A stretch of DNA of 48,792 bases from Sulfitobacter sp. DFL-14 (GTDB lineage Bacteria; Pseudomonadota; Alphaproteobacteria; Rhodobacterales; Rhodobacteraceae): assembly GCF_003335585.1 (NCBI RefSeq), contig NZ_QBFD01000028.1:1-48792 (forward strand). The letters are read 5' to 3'. A model generated the notes under the pieces. That model was not told the DNA's origin. It did no database searches and saw only the letters and a program-made list of their open reading frames with translations. The translations under genes and the position numbers were made by a program. Below, piece after piece: positions 41,574 to 48,792 of the stretch. The first letter of the stretch is position 1, and every line of letters starts with the position of its first letter.

Positions 41574-42362
41574 TCAGGCGATGGCAGCAACCGCCCGTTT
41601 GGTCATCACGCCAACCAGATGGGCGCGATATTCGGCGGTGCCATGCAGATCGCTGATCATGTCGCCTTCGGCTTTCAGCCCCGCCACCGCATCGGCAGAG
41701 AAATTGGCCGAAAGCGCCTCTTCCGCCTCGGTCCAGCGGAAGACACCGTCATTGGAGGCACCTGTCACAGCCACGCGCACCCCGTCGCTGAACCTTGCGA
41801 CAAAGACCGCAACCAGCGGGAAGCGGGAGGCGGGCTGGAGGAACTTTTCGTAATGCGCCGCCTGCGGGATCGGGAATTTCACTTCTGTGACAATCTCGCC
41901 CTCTTCCAGTGCGGTGGTGAACATGCCGAGGAAATAGTCATCCGCCGCAATCTCGCGGTTGTTGGTCACGATGGTGGCGCCGGAACCAAGGGCCGCCGCC
42001 GGATAGCAGGCGGAAGGGTCGTTGTTGGCCAGAGAGCCGCCGATGGTGCCCCGGTTGCGCACTGCCGGGTCGCCGATGCGCGCCGCTACCGACGCCAGCC
42101 CCGGATAATGCGCCGCCGCCTCGGCCGCCACGGTCGTATGGGTGGTGCCGCCGCCGATACAGAGCCTGCCGTCGTCAGACATGCGGACCCCCTTCATTTC
42201 CTCGATCCCTGTCAGGGACACCAGCACCGAAGGGGCGGCCAGCCGCGCCTTCAGCGTCGGGATCAGGGTCTGCCCGCCGGAAATCGGCTGGGCCTCTTCC
42301 TTGCTCATCGCCTGCACCGCATCGACGATGCTGGTGGGGCGTTCGACGTCGAAATTATACAT
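41574..42362 (-). CDS. coxM: Aerobic CO dehydrogenase-type medium (FAD) subunit CoxM, 262 aa
   Basis: The flavin-binding subunit of molybdenum hydroxylases. It shows the two FAD motifs, PISGGQTLIPTLKARLA (like AGGxS/QSL) near residue 28 and RNRGTIGGSLANNDPSACYP near 105, and the C-terminal VGVMTKRAVAAI. It passes electrons from the CoxS iron-sulfur clusters to the respiratory chain. It is the third gene of a coxS-coxL-coxM order, which is typical of form II enzymes. AGGA lies about 7 bases before ATG 42362. Confidence 0.92.
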   Translation of the reverse strand: MYNFDVERPTSIVDAVQAMSKEEAQPISGGQTLIPTLKARLAAPSVLVSLTGIEEMKGVRMSDDGRLCIGGGTTHTTVAAEAAAHYPGLASVAARIGDPAVRNRGTIGGSLANNDPSACYPAAALGSGATIVTNNREIAADDYFLGMFTTALEEGEIVTEVKFPIPQAAHYEKFLQPASRFPLVAVFVARFSDGVRVAVTGASNDGVFRWTEAEEALSANFSADAVAGLKAEGDMISDLHGTAEYRAHLVGVMTKRAVAAIA

Positions 42363-42442
42363 ATTCTTTCCTTTCGAACCTGGCACCGCCTGCGGGTCTC
42401 GCGGGGCACCTGCTTCTTTATGCCAAAATACCTCCGGGGGGT

Positions 42443-42463
42443 CCGGGGGGCAACGCCCCCCGG
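42443..42463 (-). repeat. G/C-only hairpin between coxL and coxM
   Basis: A perfect 9-bp stem (CCGGGGGGC and GCCCCCCGG with an AAC loop) is flanked by CCTCCGGGGGGTCC and the AT-containing TGCCAAAATA. On the minus strand it reads into the 117-bp coxL-coxM spacer. The surrounding wording resembles a G/C-rich intergenic repeat common in Rhodobacterales. It may tune coxM expression relative to coxL. Confidence 0.55.
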
Positions 42464-42479
42464 CTCCGCCCGTCTCAGA

Positions 42480-44843
42480 TCATCCCTGCATCGCGGCCCA
42501 GACGCGCGATGGCGTCACCGGCATGTCGATATGGGCCACATCCTTGCCGCCGGAGCGCATTGCGTCCAGCACCGCGTTGACCACCGCCGGAGGGGAGCCG
42601 ATCGCCCCCGCCTCGCCGCAGCCTTTCACGCCCAGCGGGTTGTGGGTACAGGGTGTCTGGCAGGAATGGTCCACGTCATAGAAGGGCAGATCGCTGGCCC
42701 GCGGCATTGCGTAATCCATGTAGGATGCGCTCAGCAACTGGCCGTCGCTGTCATAGGCGCAGTTCTCCATCAGCGCCTGGCCGATCCCCTGCGCCAGCCC
42801 GCCATGAACCTGGCCGGTGACGATCATCGGGTTGATGATATTGCCGAAATCATCCGCCGCCGAGAACCGCTCGATGGTGACCTGGCCGGTCTCCGGGTCC
42901 AGCTCTACCTCGCAGGCATAGGCGCCCGAGGGGTAGGTAAAGTTCGACGGATCGTAGAATGCCGTCTCCTCCAGCCCCGGTTCAAGATCCTCAAGCGGAT
43001 AGTTGTGCGGCACATAGGCTGCCAGCGTCACATCGCCCCAGGCCAGGGACTTGTCGGTGCCCGCCACGCTGAACATGCCATCCTTCAGTTCGATATCGCC
43101 TTCGGAGGCCTCCAGGATATGGCCGGCGATCTTCTTCGCCTTGGCGATGATCTTTTCCGTCGCCCGGACCATGGCCGATCCGCCCACCGCGATGGAACGC
43201 GACCCGTAGGTGCCCATGCCCATCGGCGTGCGCGCGGTGTCGCCATGCACGATCTCGATCATGCTGGCGTCGATGCCGATCATTTCCGCAATCACCTGGG
43301 GGAAGGCGGTTTCATGCCCCTGCCCGTGGCTGTGGGACCCTGTCATGACAACCAGCCCGCCGGTGGCGTTGACCCGCACCGTGGCGCTTTCATAAAGGCC
43401 CGCACGCGCGCCCAGCTGGCCCACAAGGTTCGACGGCGCGATGCCGCAGGCCTCGATATAGCAGTTCACGCCAAAGCCGCGTAAGCGGCCCTTGGCCTCG
43501 CTTTCCTTGCGGCGTGCCGCAAAGCCCGCGATGTCGGCCATCTCTTCCAGCTTGTCCATCGTGGCGACATAATCACCGGTGTCATATTCCACCGCCACCG
43601 GGGTGGCATAGGGGAATTCGGTGATGAAGTTCTGACGCCGCAGCTTGATCGGGTCCACGCCCAGCTCATGCGCCGCCTTGTCCACCAGCCGCTCAAGCTG
43701 GAAGGTCGCCTCGGGCCGTCCGGCACCGCGATAGGCATCGACCGGCACGGTATTGGTGAACACCGCCTTCACGTTCACATAGATCAGCGGTGTCTTGTAG
43801 TTGCCCGCCATCAGCGTGCCATGCAGCCATGTCGGCACCGAGGGCGCGAAGGTCGAAAGATAGGCCCCCATGTTGGCATAGGTGTCGGTGCGGATCGCGG
43901 TGAAGTTGTTGTCCCCGTCCAGCGCCAGTTCGATCTTGGTCACGTGATCGCGGCCATGGGCATCCGACATGAAGGCCTCCGACCGGCTGGAGGTCCATTT
44001 CACCGGACGGTTGCAGGCCTTGGCGGCAAAGGTGCAGAAGGCTTCTTCCTGATAGTGGAAGATCTTGGTGCCGAAACCGCCGCCCACGTCGGGTGCCACG
44101 ACGCGCAGCTTGTGCTCGGGGATGCCCAGCACGAAAGCGCCCATCAGCAGGCGGATCACATGCGGGTTCTGCGAGGTGGTGTAGAGCGTATGTTCGCCGT
44201 CCGAACGGCTGTAATCGCCCACCGCCACGCGCGGCTCCATCGGGTTGGCGACCAGACGGTTGTTGACCAGTTCCAGCGTAGTGACATGTGCGGCATCTTC
44301 GAAGGCCTTGTTCACCGCCTCCTTGTTCTCTTCCACAAAACCCCAGTCGTAGCAGAGGTTCGAGGTCAGCTCCTCATGCACCTTGGGCGCGCCGTCCTTG
44401 ACCGCGTCCTTCATGTTGATGACGGCGGGCAGTTCCTCGATGTCCACGACGATCGCCTCGGCGGCATCGCGGGCCTGGCCCAGCGTTTCGGCCACGACAG
44501 CGGCGATGGGTTCGCCCACATGGCGCACCTTGCCCTGCGCCAGCACCGGGTGGCCCGGTTCCTGCATCGGCTGGCCGTGTTTGTCGGTGACCTGCCAGCC
44601 GCAGGGCATGCCGCCCACGCCTTCAAAGTCCTTGCCGGTGAAGATCCTGACGACCCCGTCCATGCCTTCGGCTGCCGAAGTGTCCACGCTGGTCAGCTTG
44701 CCATGTGCCACGTCAGAGCGCAGGAAAAAGACATAGGCCTGTCCCCGCAGGTTGATATCGTCGGTGTATCGTCCGTTCCCTGTCAGAAACCGGACGTCCT
44801 CGCGCCGCTTCGTGCTGGCACCAATTCCGCCGTCTTTAGGCAT
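42480..44843 (-). CDS. coxL: Form II CO dehydrogenase-type large (molybdopterin) subunit CoxL, 787 aa
   Basis: The catalytic subunit of the xanthine oxidase family. The active-site loop is AYRGAGRPE (near residue 380), the form II signature, not the AYxCSFR of the established CO-oxidising form I enzymes. Cofactor motifs include [34 protein letters not shown], and the C-terminal [20 protein letters not shown] with the catalytic Glu. The true substrate may not be CO. ATG 44843 has GGAGG seven bases upstream, whereas ATG 44849 almost touches it. Confidence 0.93.
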   Translation of the reverse strand: MPKDGGIGASTKRREDVRFLTGNGRYTDDINLRGQAYVFFLRSDVAHGKLTSVDTSAAEGMDGVVRIFTGKDFEGVGGMPCGWQVTDKHGQPMQEPGHPVLAQGKVRHVGEPIAAVVAETLGQARDAAEAIVVDIEELPAVINMKDAVKDGAPKVHEELTSNLCYDWGFVEENKEAVNKAFEDAAHVTTLELVNNRLVANPMEPRVAVGDYSRSDGEHTLYTTSQNPHVIRLLMGAFVLGIPEHKLRVVAPDVGGGFGTKIFHYQEEAFCTFAAKACNRPVKWTSSRSEAFMSDAHGRDHVTKIELALDGDNNFTAIRTDTYANMGAYLSTFAPSVPTWLHGTLMAGNYKTPLIYVNVKAVFTNTVPVDAYRGAGRPEATFQLERLVDKAAHELGVDPIKLRRQNFITEFPYATPVAVEYDTGDYVATMDKLEEMADIAGFAARRKESEAKGRLRGFGVNCYIEACGIAPSNLVGQLGARAGLYESATVRVNATGGLVVMTGSHSHGQGHETAFPQVIAEMIGIDASMIEIVHGDTARTPMGMGTYGSRSIAVGGSAMVRATEKIIAKAKKIAGHILEASEGDIELKDGMFSVAGTDKSLAWGDVTLAAYVPHNYPLEDLEPGLEETAFYDPSNFTYPSGAYACEVELDPETGQVTIERFSAADDFGNIINPMIVTGQVHGGLAQGIGQALMENCAYDSDGQLLSASYMDYAMPRASDLPFYDVDHSCQTPCTHNPLGVKGCGEAGAIGSPPAVVNAVLDAMRSGGKDVAHIDMPVTPSRVWAAMQG

Positions 44844-44873
44844 CTTCATTCCTCCCGAATGTCTTGGGTGGCC

Positions 44874-44903
44874 CCCACCCTACATCTCCTCTTGCAGGGT
44901 GGG
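44874..44903 (-). repeat. Hairpin between coxS and coxL
   Basis: CCCACCCT and AGGGTGGG (44874-44881 with 44896-44903), extended by three pairs (one T-G), enclose an 8-nt loop in the 83-bp coxS-coxL spacer. There is no T-run. Along with the coxL-coxM hairpin it gives one stem-loop in each spacer of the operon, consistent with message processing or stoichiometry control. Confidence 0.5.
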
Positions 44904-44926
44904 TCCTACCCCACGCGTTGATGTGC

Positions 44927-45412
44927 TTATTCTGCTGCGATCGCGCTGACGTCCTGGCCGGATGCGGCCATGATCGCCTTGACGATGTTGTGATAGCCCG
45001 TGCAACGGCAGATGTTGCCGTCAAGGTAGTGTCGCACTTCGGCTTCTGTCGGCTTGGGGTTGTCCTTGAGCAGGGCCGCCGCCGACATCACCATGCCGGG
45101 GGTGCAGAAACCGCACTGTAGCCCGTGGTGGTCCTGAAACGCCTGCTGGATCACATTGAGCGATCCATCCGCATTGGCTTGTCCTTCGATGGTGTCAACG
45201 GTGGCACCGTCCGCCTCGATGGCCAGCATGGTGCAGGCCTTGACCGCCTGCCCGTTCACATGGACCACGCAGGCGCCGCACTGGCTGGTGTCACAGCCGA
45301 TATGTGTGCCGGTCAGGCCCTGATCATCGCGCAGGAATTGTGCCAAGAGCGTGCGGCCCTCCACGTCGCCGGACGCGGTTTTGCCGTTCACGGTCATTTT
45401 GACCTGTGTCAT
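44927..45412 (-). CDS. coxS: CO dehydrogenase-type small (2x[2Fe-2S]) subunit CoxS, 161 aa
   Basis: The N-terminal plant-type [2Fe-2S] site is [18 protein letters not shown] with the fourth Cys in KACTML. The C-terminal four-helix domain carries the second cluster in [14 protein letters not shown] and [15 protein letters not shown]. All eight cysteines are present. It relays electrons from the molybdenum site to CoxM. It is the first gene of the operon; GGGAGGA lies before ATG 45412, and the longer open frame to 45469 is not conserved. Confidence 0.95.
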   Translation of the reverse strand: MTQVKMTVNGKTASGDVEGRTLLAQFLRDDQGLTGTHIGCDTSQCGACVVHVNGQAVKACTMLAIEADGATVDTIEGQANADGSLNVIQQAFQDHHGLQCGFCTPGMVMSAAALLKDNPKPTEAEVRHYLDGNICRCTGYHNIVKAIMAASGQDVSAIAAE

Positions 45413-45538
45413 GAAATCCTCCCATTTGTGACCTTGTTTGAACGTGAGTAAATCACGCAGAGCCTGCATTGAGAATAGATAAAAACGGAAATCACGGGAT
45501 ATTGGACTAAAGTACCAAGGCTGCGCATCCGTGCCGCT

Positions 45539-46531
45539 TCAGCGGCCCCGGCGGGGCTGCGGACGGGTCGGAATTTCCTTGAGCAATCCGCCCACCCCCA
45601 TGCCCGCGATATCGGCAGAGCTGACCGGCACGCCGCAGATCACCCGTGACAGCACCCAATCGGCACCGTTCAGCGCCGGTGCGCGGGCGCATCCCGGCAG
45701 GCCGATCACGGGGCGGTCGTTCAGCGCCCCCAGGAACAGCAGGTTGCCCGGATCGACCGGCATGCCAAAGCGTGTGACCCTGCCACCGGCCGCGCGCAGG
45801 GCGGCGGGTGCCACGTCTTCGCCGTCAGAGGTGGCAGAGCCGGTCAGGACCAGCAGCAGCTCCGATGTGCAGGCCGCGAGCGCCTCTGCCAGTTCGGCGC
45901 GCCGGTGCGGCACCAGTTTGACCGTCTCCAGCGTCACCCCCAGCGCTTCCAGCCTGCCTGCGATGGCGTTGCGGCCCTTGTCGCCGACACCGCCGGGGAT
46001 TTCGGTGATGATCAATGTGGCGGTCTTCAGCACCGGCTGGCGCAGGGTGATCGCGCCTGCGGCCTCCACCGCCGCGCAGGCCCGCGCCAGATCCGCCTCC
46101 GGCACGCCGTAGGAGATGATCTTGATCGTCGCCACCATGCCGCCGTCGCGCATCTGCTGCCAGGGCGGCACGGTGGCGATGGTGATCATCGGATGCACCG
46201 CATTCACCGCCTCAAGCGCCGCCACATCCAGTTCCGCCACCCCCGGCCCCTCGGCCAGCAGGTTGACGCGGCCGGTAAAGGGGCGGGTCTGCTTCAGCCC
46301 CAAGCCCCGCCCCAGCACGGCAGAGGCCAGCCGTTCCGCCGCCAGATCCTCGCCCAGGTCATCAGGCCCCAGCCGGGCCACGATCACCTCTGCAATGCCG
46401 GTTTCAGACAGCGCCTGCAGATCCGCGCCCGACAGCACACGGCCCTTGCGCAGCCGCCCGCCCCGGGTCGGCACGGAATGGGCCAGCACCGCCCCCTCGG
46501 CCTGAGAAAGAGGGACCGGGCCAAACTTCAC
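45539..46531 (-). CDS. Molybdopterin-binding protein (MoeA/MogA-like domain), 330 aa
   Basis: The C-terminal half carries a MoCF_biosynth-type domain: ATLIITEIPGG..., then LLLVLTGSATSDGEDVAPAA (the conserved G-S-x-S/T-x-G-x-x-D loop that holds molybdopterin) and GMPVDPGNLLFLGALNDRPV. The N-terminal 150 residues (GPVPLSQAEGAVLAHS, VIVARLGPDDLGED) resemble MoeA domain I. It may insert molybdenum or cytidylate the cofactor for the Cox enzyme. The GTG start overlaps the upstream XdhC-type stop (GTGA). It lies 126 bp upstream of coxS. Confidence 0.82.
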   Translation of the reverse strand: MKFGPVPLSQAEGAVLAHSVPTRGGRLRKGRVLSGADLQALSETGIAEVIVARLGPDDLGEDLAAERLASAVLGRGLGLKQTRPFTGRVNLLAEGPGVAELDVAALEAVNAVHPMITIATVPPWQQMRDGGMVATIKIISYGVPEADLARACAAVEAAGAITLRQPVLKTATLIITEIPGGVGDKGRNAIAGRLEALGVTLETVKLVPHRRAELAEALAACTSELLLVLTGSATSDGEDVAPAALRAAGGRVTRFGMPVDPGNLLFLGALNDRPVIGLPGCARAPALNGADWVLSRVICGVPVSSADIAGMGVGGLLKEIPTRPQPRRGR

Positions 46532-47493
46532 GATTGCCTCAGCGTCTGGATCATCTCTGCCAGGATCGCCACCGCAATCTCTGCCGGGCCCGCGGCCCCG
46601 ATGTTCAGCCCGATGGGGCCGTGGATGCGCTCGATCTCATGCTCGGCAAACCCCGCTTCCGCCAGCCGCGCCACCCGCGCGCCATGTGTCCGCGTGCTGC
46701 CGAGCGCGCCGATGTAGAAGGCCTTTGAGCGCAGGGCGCAGGTGATTGCCGGATCGTCCAGCTTGGGGTCATGGGTCAGCAGCACCACCGCACAGCGGGC
46801 ATCCAGCCTGATCGCCTCCAATGCGGCATCGGGCCAGTCGTTGATCACCTGCGCATCCGGAAACCGCGCCTGCGCGCCAAAGGCCTCGCGCGGGTCCACC
46901 ACCACCGGGTCAAACCCGGTGCTGCGCGCCATGCCGACCAGATGCTGGGCAATATGCACCCCGCCCACCACGATCAGCCGCAGCGGCGGATTGTGAATGG
47001 CGATAAAGGTCTTGCCGTCTGCGTCAACGCCGGAGCGGTCCATGCGAAACCTGTCCTCATGCCCCGCATCCACCAGCCTGCGCGCGCTGCCGTCCAGCGC
47101 CACCTCATAGGCGACGGGGCGACGTTCGACGCGGGCCGCGACCAGATCGCGCAGCATCGCCTCGGGCATGCCGGCCTCCCCCACCGGTTCCACCAGAATG
47201 CGGATGGTGCCGCCACAGGCCAGACCCACGGCAAAGGCATCGCCATCGCTGACGCCATATTCCAGCAGCCGGGTGCCGCCCTGCTCCAGAGCCTCCAGCG
47301 CCTCGATCACCACCGCGCCCTCGACACAGCCGCCGGACACGGAGCCCTCCATCTGGCCCTCGCCCGAGACGACCAGCTGCGCGCCCACCCGGCGCGGGGC
47401 AGAGCCCCAGGTCTCGATCACCGTGGCAAGGGCCACGCGCTGCCCTGCGTCGATCCACGCCAGGGCCTGTTCCGGTGCTGTCTGCGCTGCCAT
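46528..47493 (-). CDS. XdhC/CoxI-type molybdenum hydroxylase maturation protein, 321 aa
   Basis: XdhC proteins bind molybdenum cofactor, help its sulfuration and insert it into xanthine-oxidase-type enzymes. The N-terminal XdhC domain has VALATVIETWGSAPRRVGAQL, GSVSGGCVEGAVV (with the conserved Cys) and GLACGGTIRILVEP. The C-terminal XdhC_C Rossmann part has LIVVGGVHIAQHLVGMA and FYIGALGSTRTHGAR, ending GLNIGAAGPAEIAVAILAE. AAGGA is 8 bases before ATG 47493. It pairs with the following MoCo gene and coxSLM, which are the likely clients. Confidence 0.9.
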   Translation of the reverse strand: MAAQTAPEQALAWIDAGQRVALATVIETWGSAPRRVGAQLVVSGEGQMEGSVSGGCVEGAVVIEALEALEQGGTRLLEYGVSDGDAFAVGLACGGTIRILVEPVGEAGMPEAMLRDLVAARVERRPVAYEVALDGSARRLVDAGHEDRFRMDRSGVDADGKTFIAIHNPPLRLIVVGGVHIAQHLVGMARSTGFDPVVVDPREAFGAQARFPDAQVINDWPDAALEAIRLDARCAVVLLTHDPKLDDPAITCALRSKAFYIGALGSTRTHGARVARLAEAGFAEHEIERIHGPIGLNIGAAGPAEIAVAILAEMIQTLRQS

Positions 47494-47714
47494 GCTGATC
47501 TTCCTTCTCGTCCCGGGACCAGAGGTCCGATGCGGTCTTGCCCCGGAATGTAATGCGCGGGGCACCCGCGCTCAATCAGATAAGAACACCCCCGGCCGGT
47601 GCAAAGGTCCAGCGCGACCTTGGTCACAGATGGGTCAGGCGGCAGCGGATGGCTTGCACTGCCCCGCTGTGGCAACTACATCTGTCGCGACGACATAATA
47701 ACCGGAGACCTGCC

Positions 47715-47951
47715 ATGCCGATGCAAGCCAGTGAGATCGAAGAGTTGATCCGCGCGGCCTTTCCCGATGCCCGAATCGTGGTCGAGGGGAACGATGGCGT
47801 GCATATGGCGGCGATGGTGGAGGATGCCTCTTTCAAGGGGATGAACCGGGTGCAACAGCAACGCGCGGTCTATGCTGCGCTCAAGGGCAAGATGGACGGC
47901 GCCGATGGCGAATTGCACGCCCTGGCGCTGACCACGCGCGCCCCAGTCTGA
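47715..47951 (+). CDS. BolA/IbaG family iron-metabolism protein, 78 aa
   Basis: The BolA fold is clear: [23 protein letters not shown], then [29 protein letters not shown] with the conserved His that co-ligates an Fe-S cluster with a glutaredoxin. The monothiol glutaredoxin gene follows 23 bp downstream, so the pair likely forms a [2Fe-2S] BolA-Grx complex used in iron sensing or cluster trafficking. The ATG at 47715 has GGAGA upstream. It is divergent from the XdhC-type gene. Confidence 0.92.
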   Translation: MPMQASEIEELIRAAFPDARIVVEGNDGVHMAAMVEDASFKGMNRVQQQRAVYAALKGKMDGADGELHALALTTRAPV

Positions 47952-47974
47952 AAAGAATTATCGAGGATAAAACG

Positions 47975-48337
47975 ATGAGCGATGCGACAACGCGGATCAA
48001 GGATACGATCACTGCAAACGATGTGGTGCTTTTCATGAAGGGCACCAAGGAAATGCCGCAGTGCGGGTTCTCTTCCCGCGTGGCGGGGGTGCTGAACTAT
48101 ATGGGTGTCACCTATTCCGACGTGAACGTGCTGGCAGACGAAGAGATCCGCCAGGGGATCAAGGATTTCTCGGACTGGCCGACCATCCCGCAGCTCTACG
48201 TCAAGGGCGAATTCGTCGGCGGCTGCGACATCATCACCGAGATGACATTGTCAGGCGAGCTGGACACGCTGTTCGAGGAAAGCGGCGTGACCTATGACAA
48301 GGACGCCGCAGACAAGATCCGCGAAGCGAACGGCTAA
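47975..48337 (+). CDS. grxD: Monothiol glutaredoxin GrxD (CGFS type), 120 aa
   Basis: The active site is [20 protein letters not shown], with a single cysteine near residue 30 in the CGFS motif. The glutathione-binding [20 protein letters not shown] is intact. Such proteins carry [2Fe-2S] clusters bridged by glutathione and partner with BolA, encoded just upstream. A GAGG site lies upstream of the ATG. It is followed by a terminator 22 bp after the stop. Confidence 0.95.
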   Translation: MSDATTRIKDTITANDVVLFMKGTKEMPQCGFSSRVAGVLNYMGVTYSDVNVLADEEIRQGIKDFSDWPTIPQLYVKGEFVGGCDIITEMTLSGELDTLFEESGVTYDKDAADKIREANG

Positions 48338-48359
48338 GACCCGGTCGCCGCCACAGACA

Positions 48360-48394
48360 CCTGCGCGGCTGGTCGCCAGCCACGCAGGTTCTTT
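48360..48394 (+). terminator. Terminator after bolA-grxD
   Basis: CCTGCG-C-GGCTGG pairs with CCAGCC-A-CGCAGG around a 3-nt loop, 12 bp plus one mismatch, and TTCTTT follows directly. It is located 23 bp past the grxD stop. Confidence 0.8.
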
Positions 48395-48410
48395 CCCATT
48401 TCCGGTTCGT

Positions 48411-48680
48411 CTAGGGAACCGCGCCCGTCTGGCCACGTCCTGTCTGACCGCCGCCGCCCGGCTGGCATTGCGCCCCGGTCGATCCGTCTGCACAGGTTGG
48501 TGGTGGTGTACAGGGCTGCGCACCGGCCACATCGGTGCAGGGCTGCCCACCGCCTCCGCGATCGTACTTGCCTGTAAATACCGGCTCGGCATAGACGACG
48601 GCGGGTTCGCGCTGCGCGGCACAAGCGCTGAGGGTAAACCCGCAAATCGTTACAACAAGGCATTTCTGGAATAGCGTCAC
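48411..48680 (-). CDS. Small hypothetical lipoprotein, 89 aa
   Basis: A lipobox FTLSAC (Cys near residue 20) follows a short hydrophobic signal, so the protein is predicted to be lipid-anchored in the envelope. The mature part is Gly-, Pro- and Cys-rich (YDRGGGGQPCTDVAGAQPCT, then CADGSTGAQCQPGGGG) with paired cysteines that could form disulfides. I do not recognise a family. It starts with GTG 48680, preceded by AAGGAG. Confidence 0.7.
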   Translation of the reverse strand: MTLFQKCLVVTICGFTLSACAAQREPAVVYAEPVFTGKYDRGGGGQPCTDVAGAQPCTPPPTCADGSTGAQCQPGGGGQTGRGQTGAVP

Positions 48681-48792
48681 AGGATAGGCTCCTTTACTGA
48701 ATGTTCGGGCGCAGACGCGACCGGTCCGTAAAAGCTAGTGTTCTGAGTCTGACACTTCCTACCTGTTTCCGCGAGTTTCATCGAGTTTGTCC

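Overview
This 48.8 kb, high-GC window looks like chromosome of a Rhodobacterales (roseobacter-type) alphaproteobacterium. The support is the protein content: a TRAP dicarboxylate system beside DctB/DctD, a form II coxSLM operon, a siroheme synthase - DUF2849 - sulfite reductase - CysH - DUF934 cluster, an H1-like extended HU protein, and an infC with an apparent ATC start. No species can be named from the sequence alone.

Layout. (1) 1-5313 is the integrase-proximal end of a prophage or integrative element. Eight genes (truncated ParB-like protein, small unknowns, a DnaJ-type zinc-finger peptide, Gp37/Gp68-family DUF5131, DUF4326, AlpA/Xis-like regulator, tyrosine integrase) are stacked with overlapping stop/start codons, and the integrase abuts the 3' end of tRNA-Val(TAC). 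(2) 5314-18432 is core chromosome: two histidine phosphatases, tRNA-Val(CAC) with a tandem array of its own 3' end, HU, lon, an old yellow enzyme, tgt, SPFH/NfeD, an MscS-type channel and a two-domain RimK. (3) 18882-21411 carries SufT and SufA-type Fe-S genes flanking a glycerophosphodiester phosphodiesterase gene broken by an in-frame TAG. (4) 21591-31242 holds a 2-oxoglutarate oxygenase, tpiA, the dctBD-dctPQM block and a P450. (5) 31490-37578 is an Lrp regulator divergent from a six-gene assimilatory sulfite/APS reduction operon ending in ferredoxin-NADP reductase. (6) 37752-41412 has two alanine-rich envelope proteins flanking infC. (7) 41574-48680 has coxSLM with separate XdhC and molybdopterin-binding genes, then bolA-grxD and a small lipoprotein.

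The strongest signals are structural. Three tandem arrays with 104-113 bp periods sit at the 3' ends of genes (tRNA-Val, lon, infC); in two of them the unit contains the gene's own 3' end. A palindromic element with two 3-nt-loop hairpins inside an outer stem occurs at least three times with compensatory stem changes. A separate 73-bp element occurs twice. DctD lacks both the Walker A lysine and the GAFTGA loop although a pair of DctD-like palindromes 33 bp apart lies upstream of dctP, which suggests sigma-54-independent control of the TRAP operon. All of this is read by eye; no alignments or folding programs were run.
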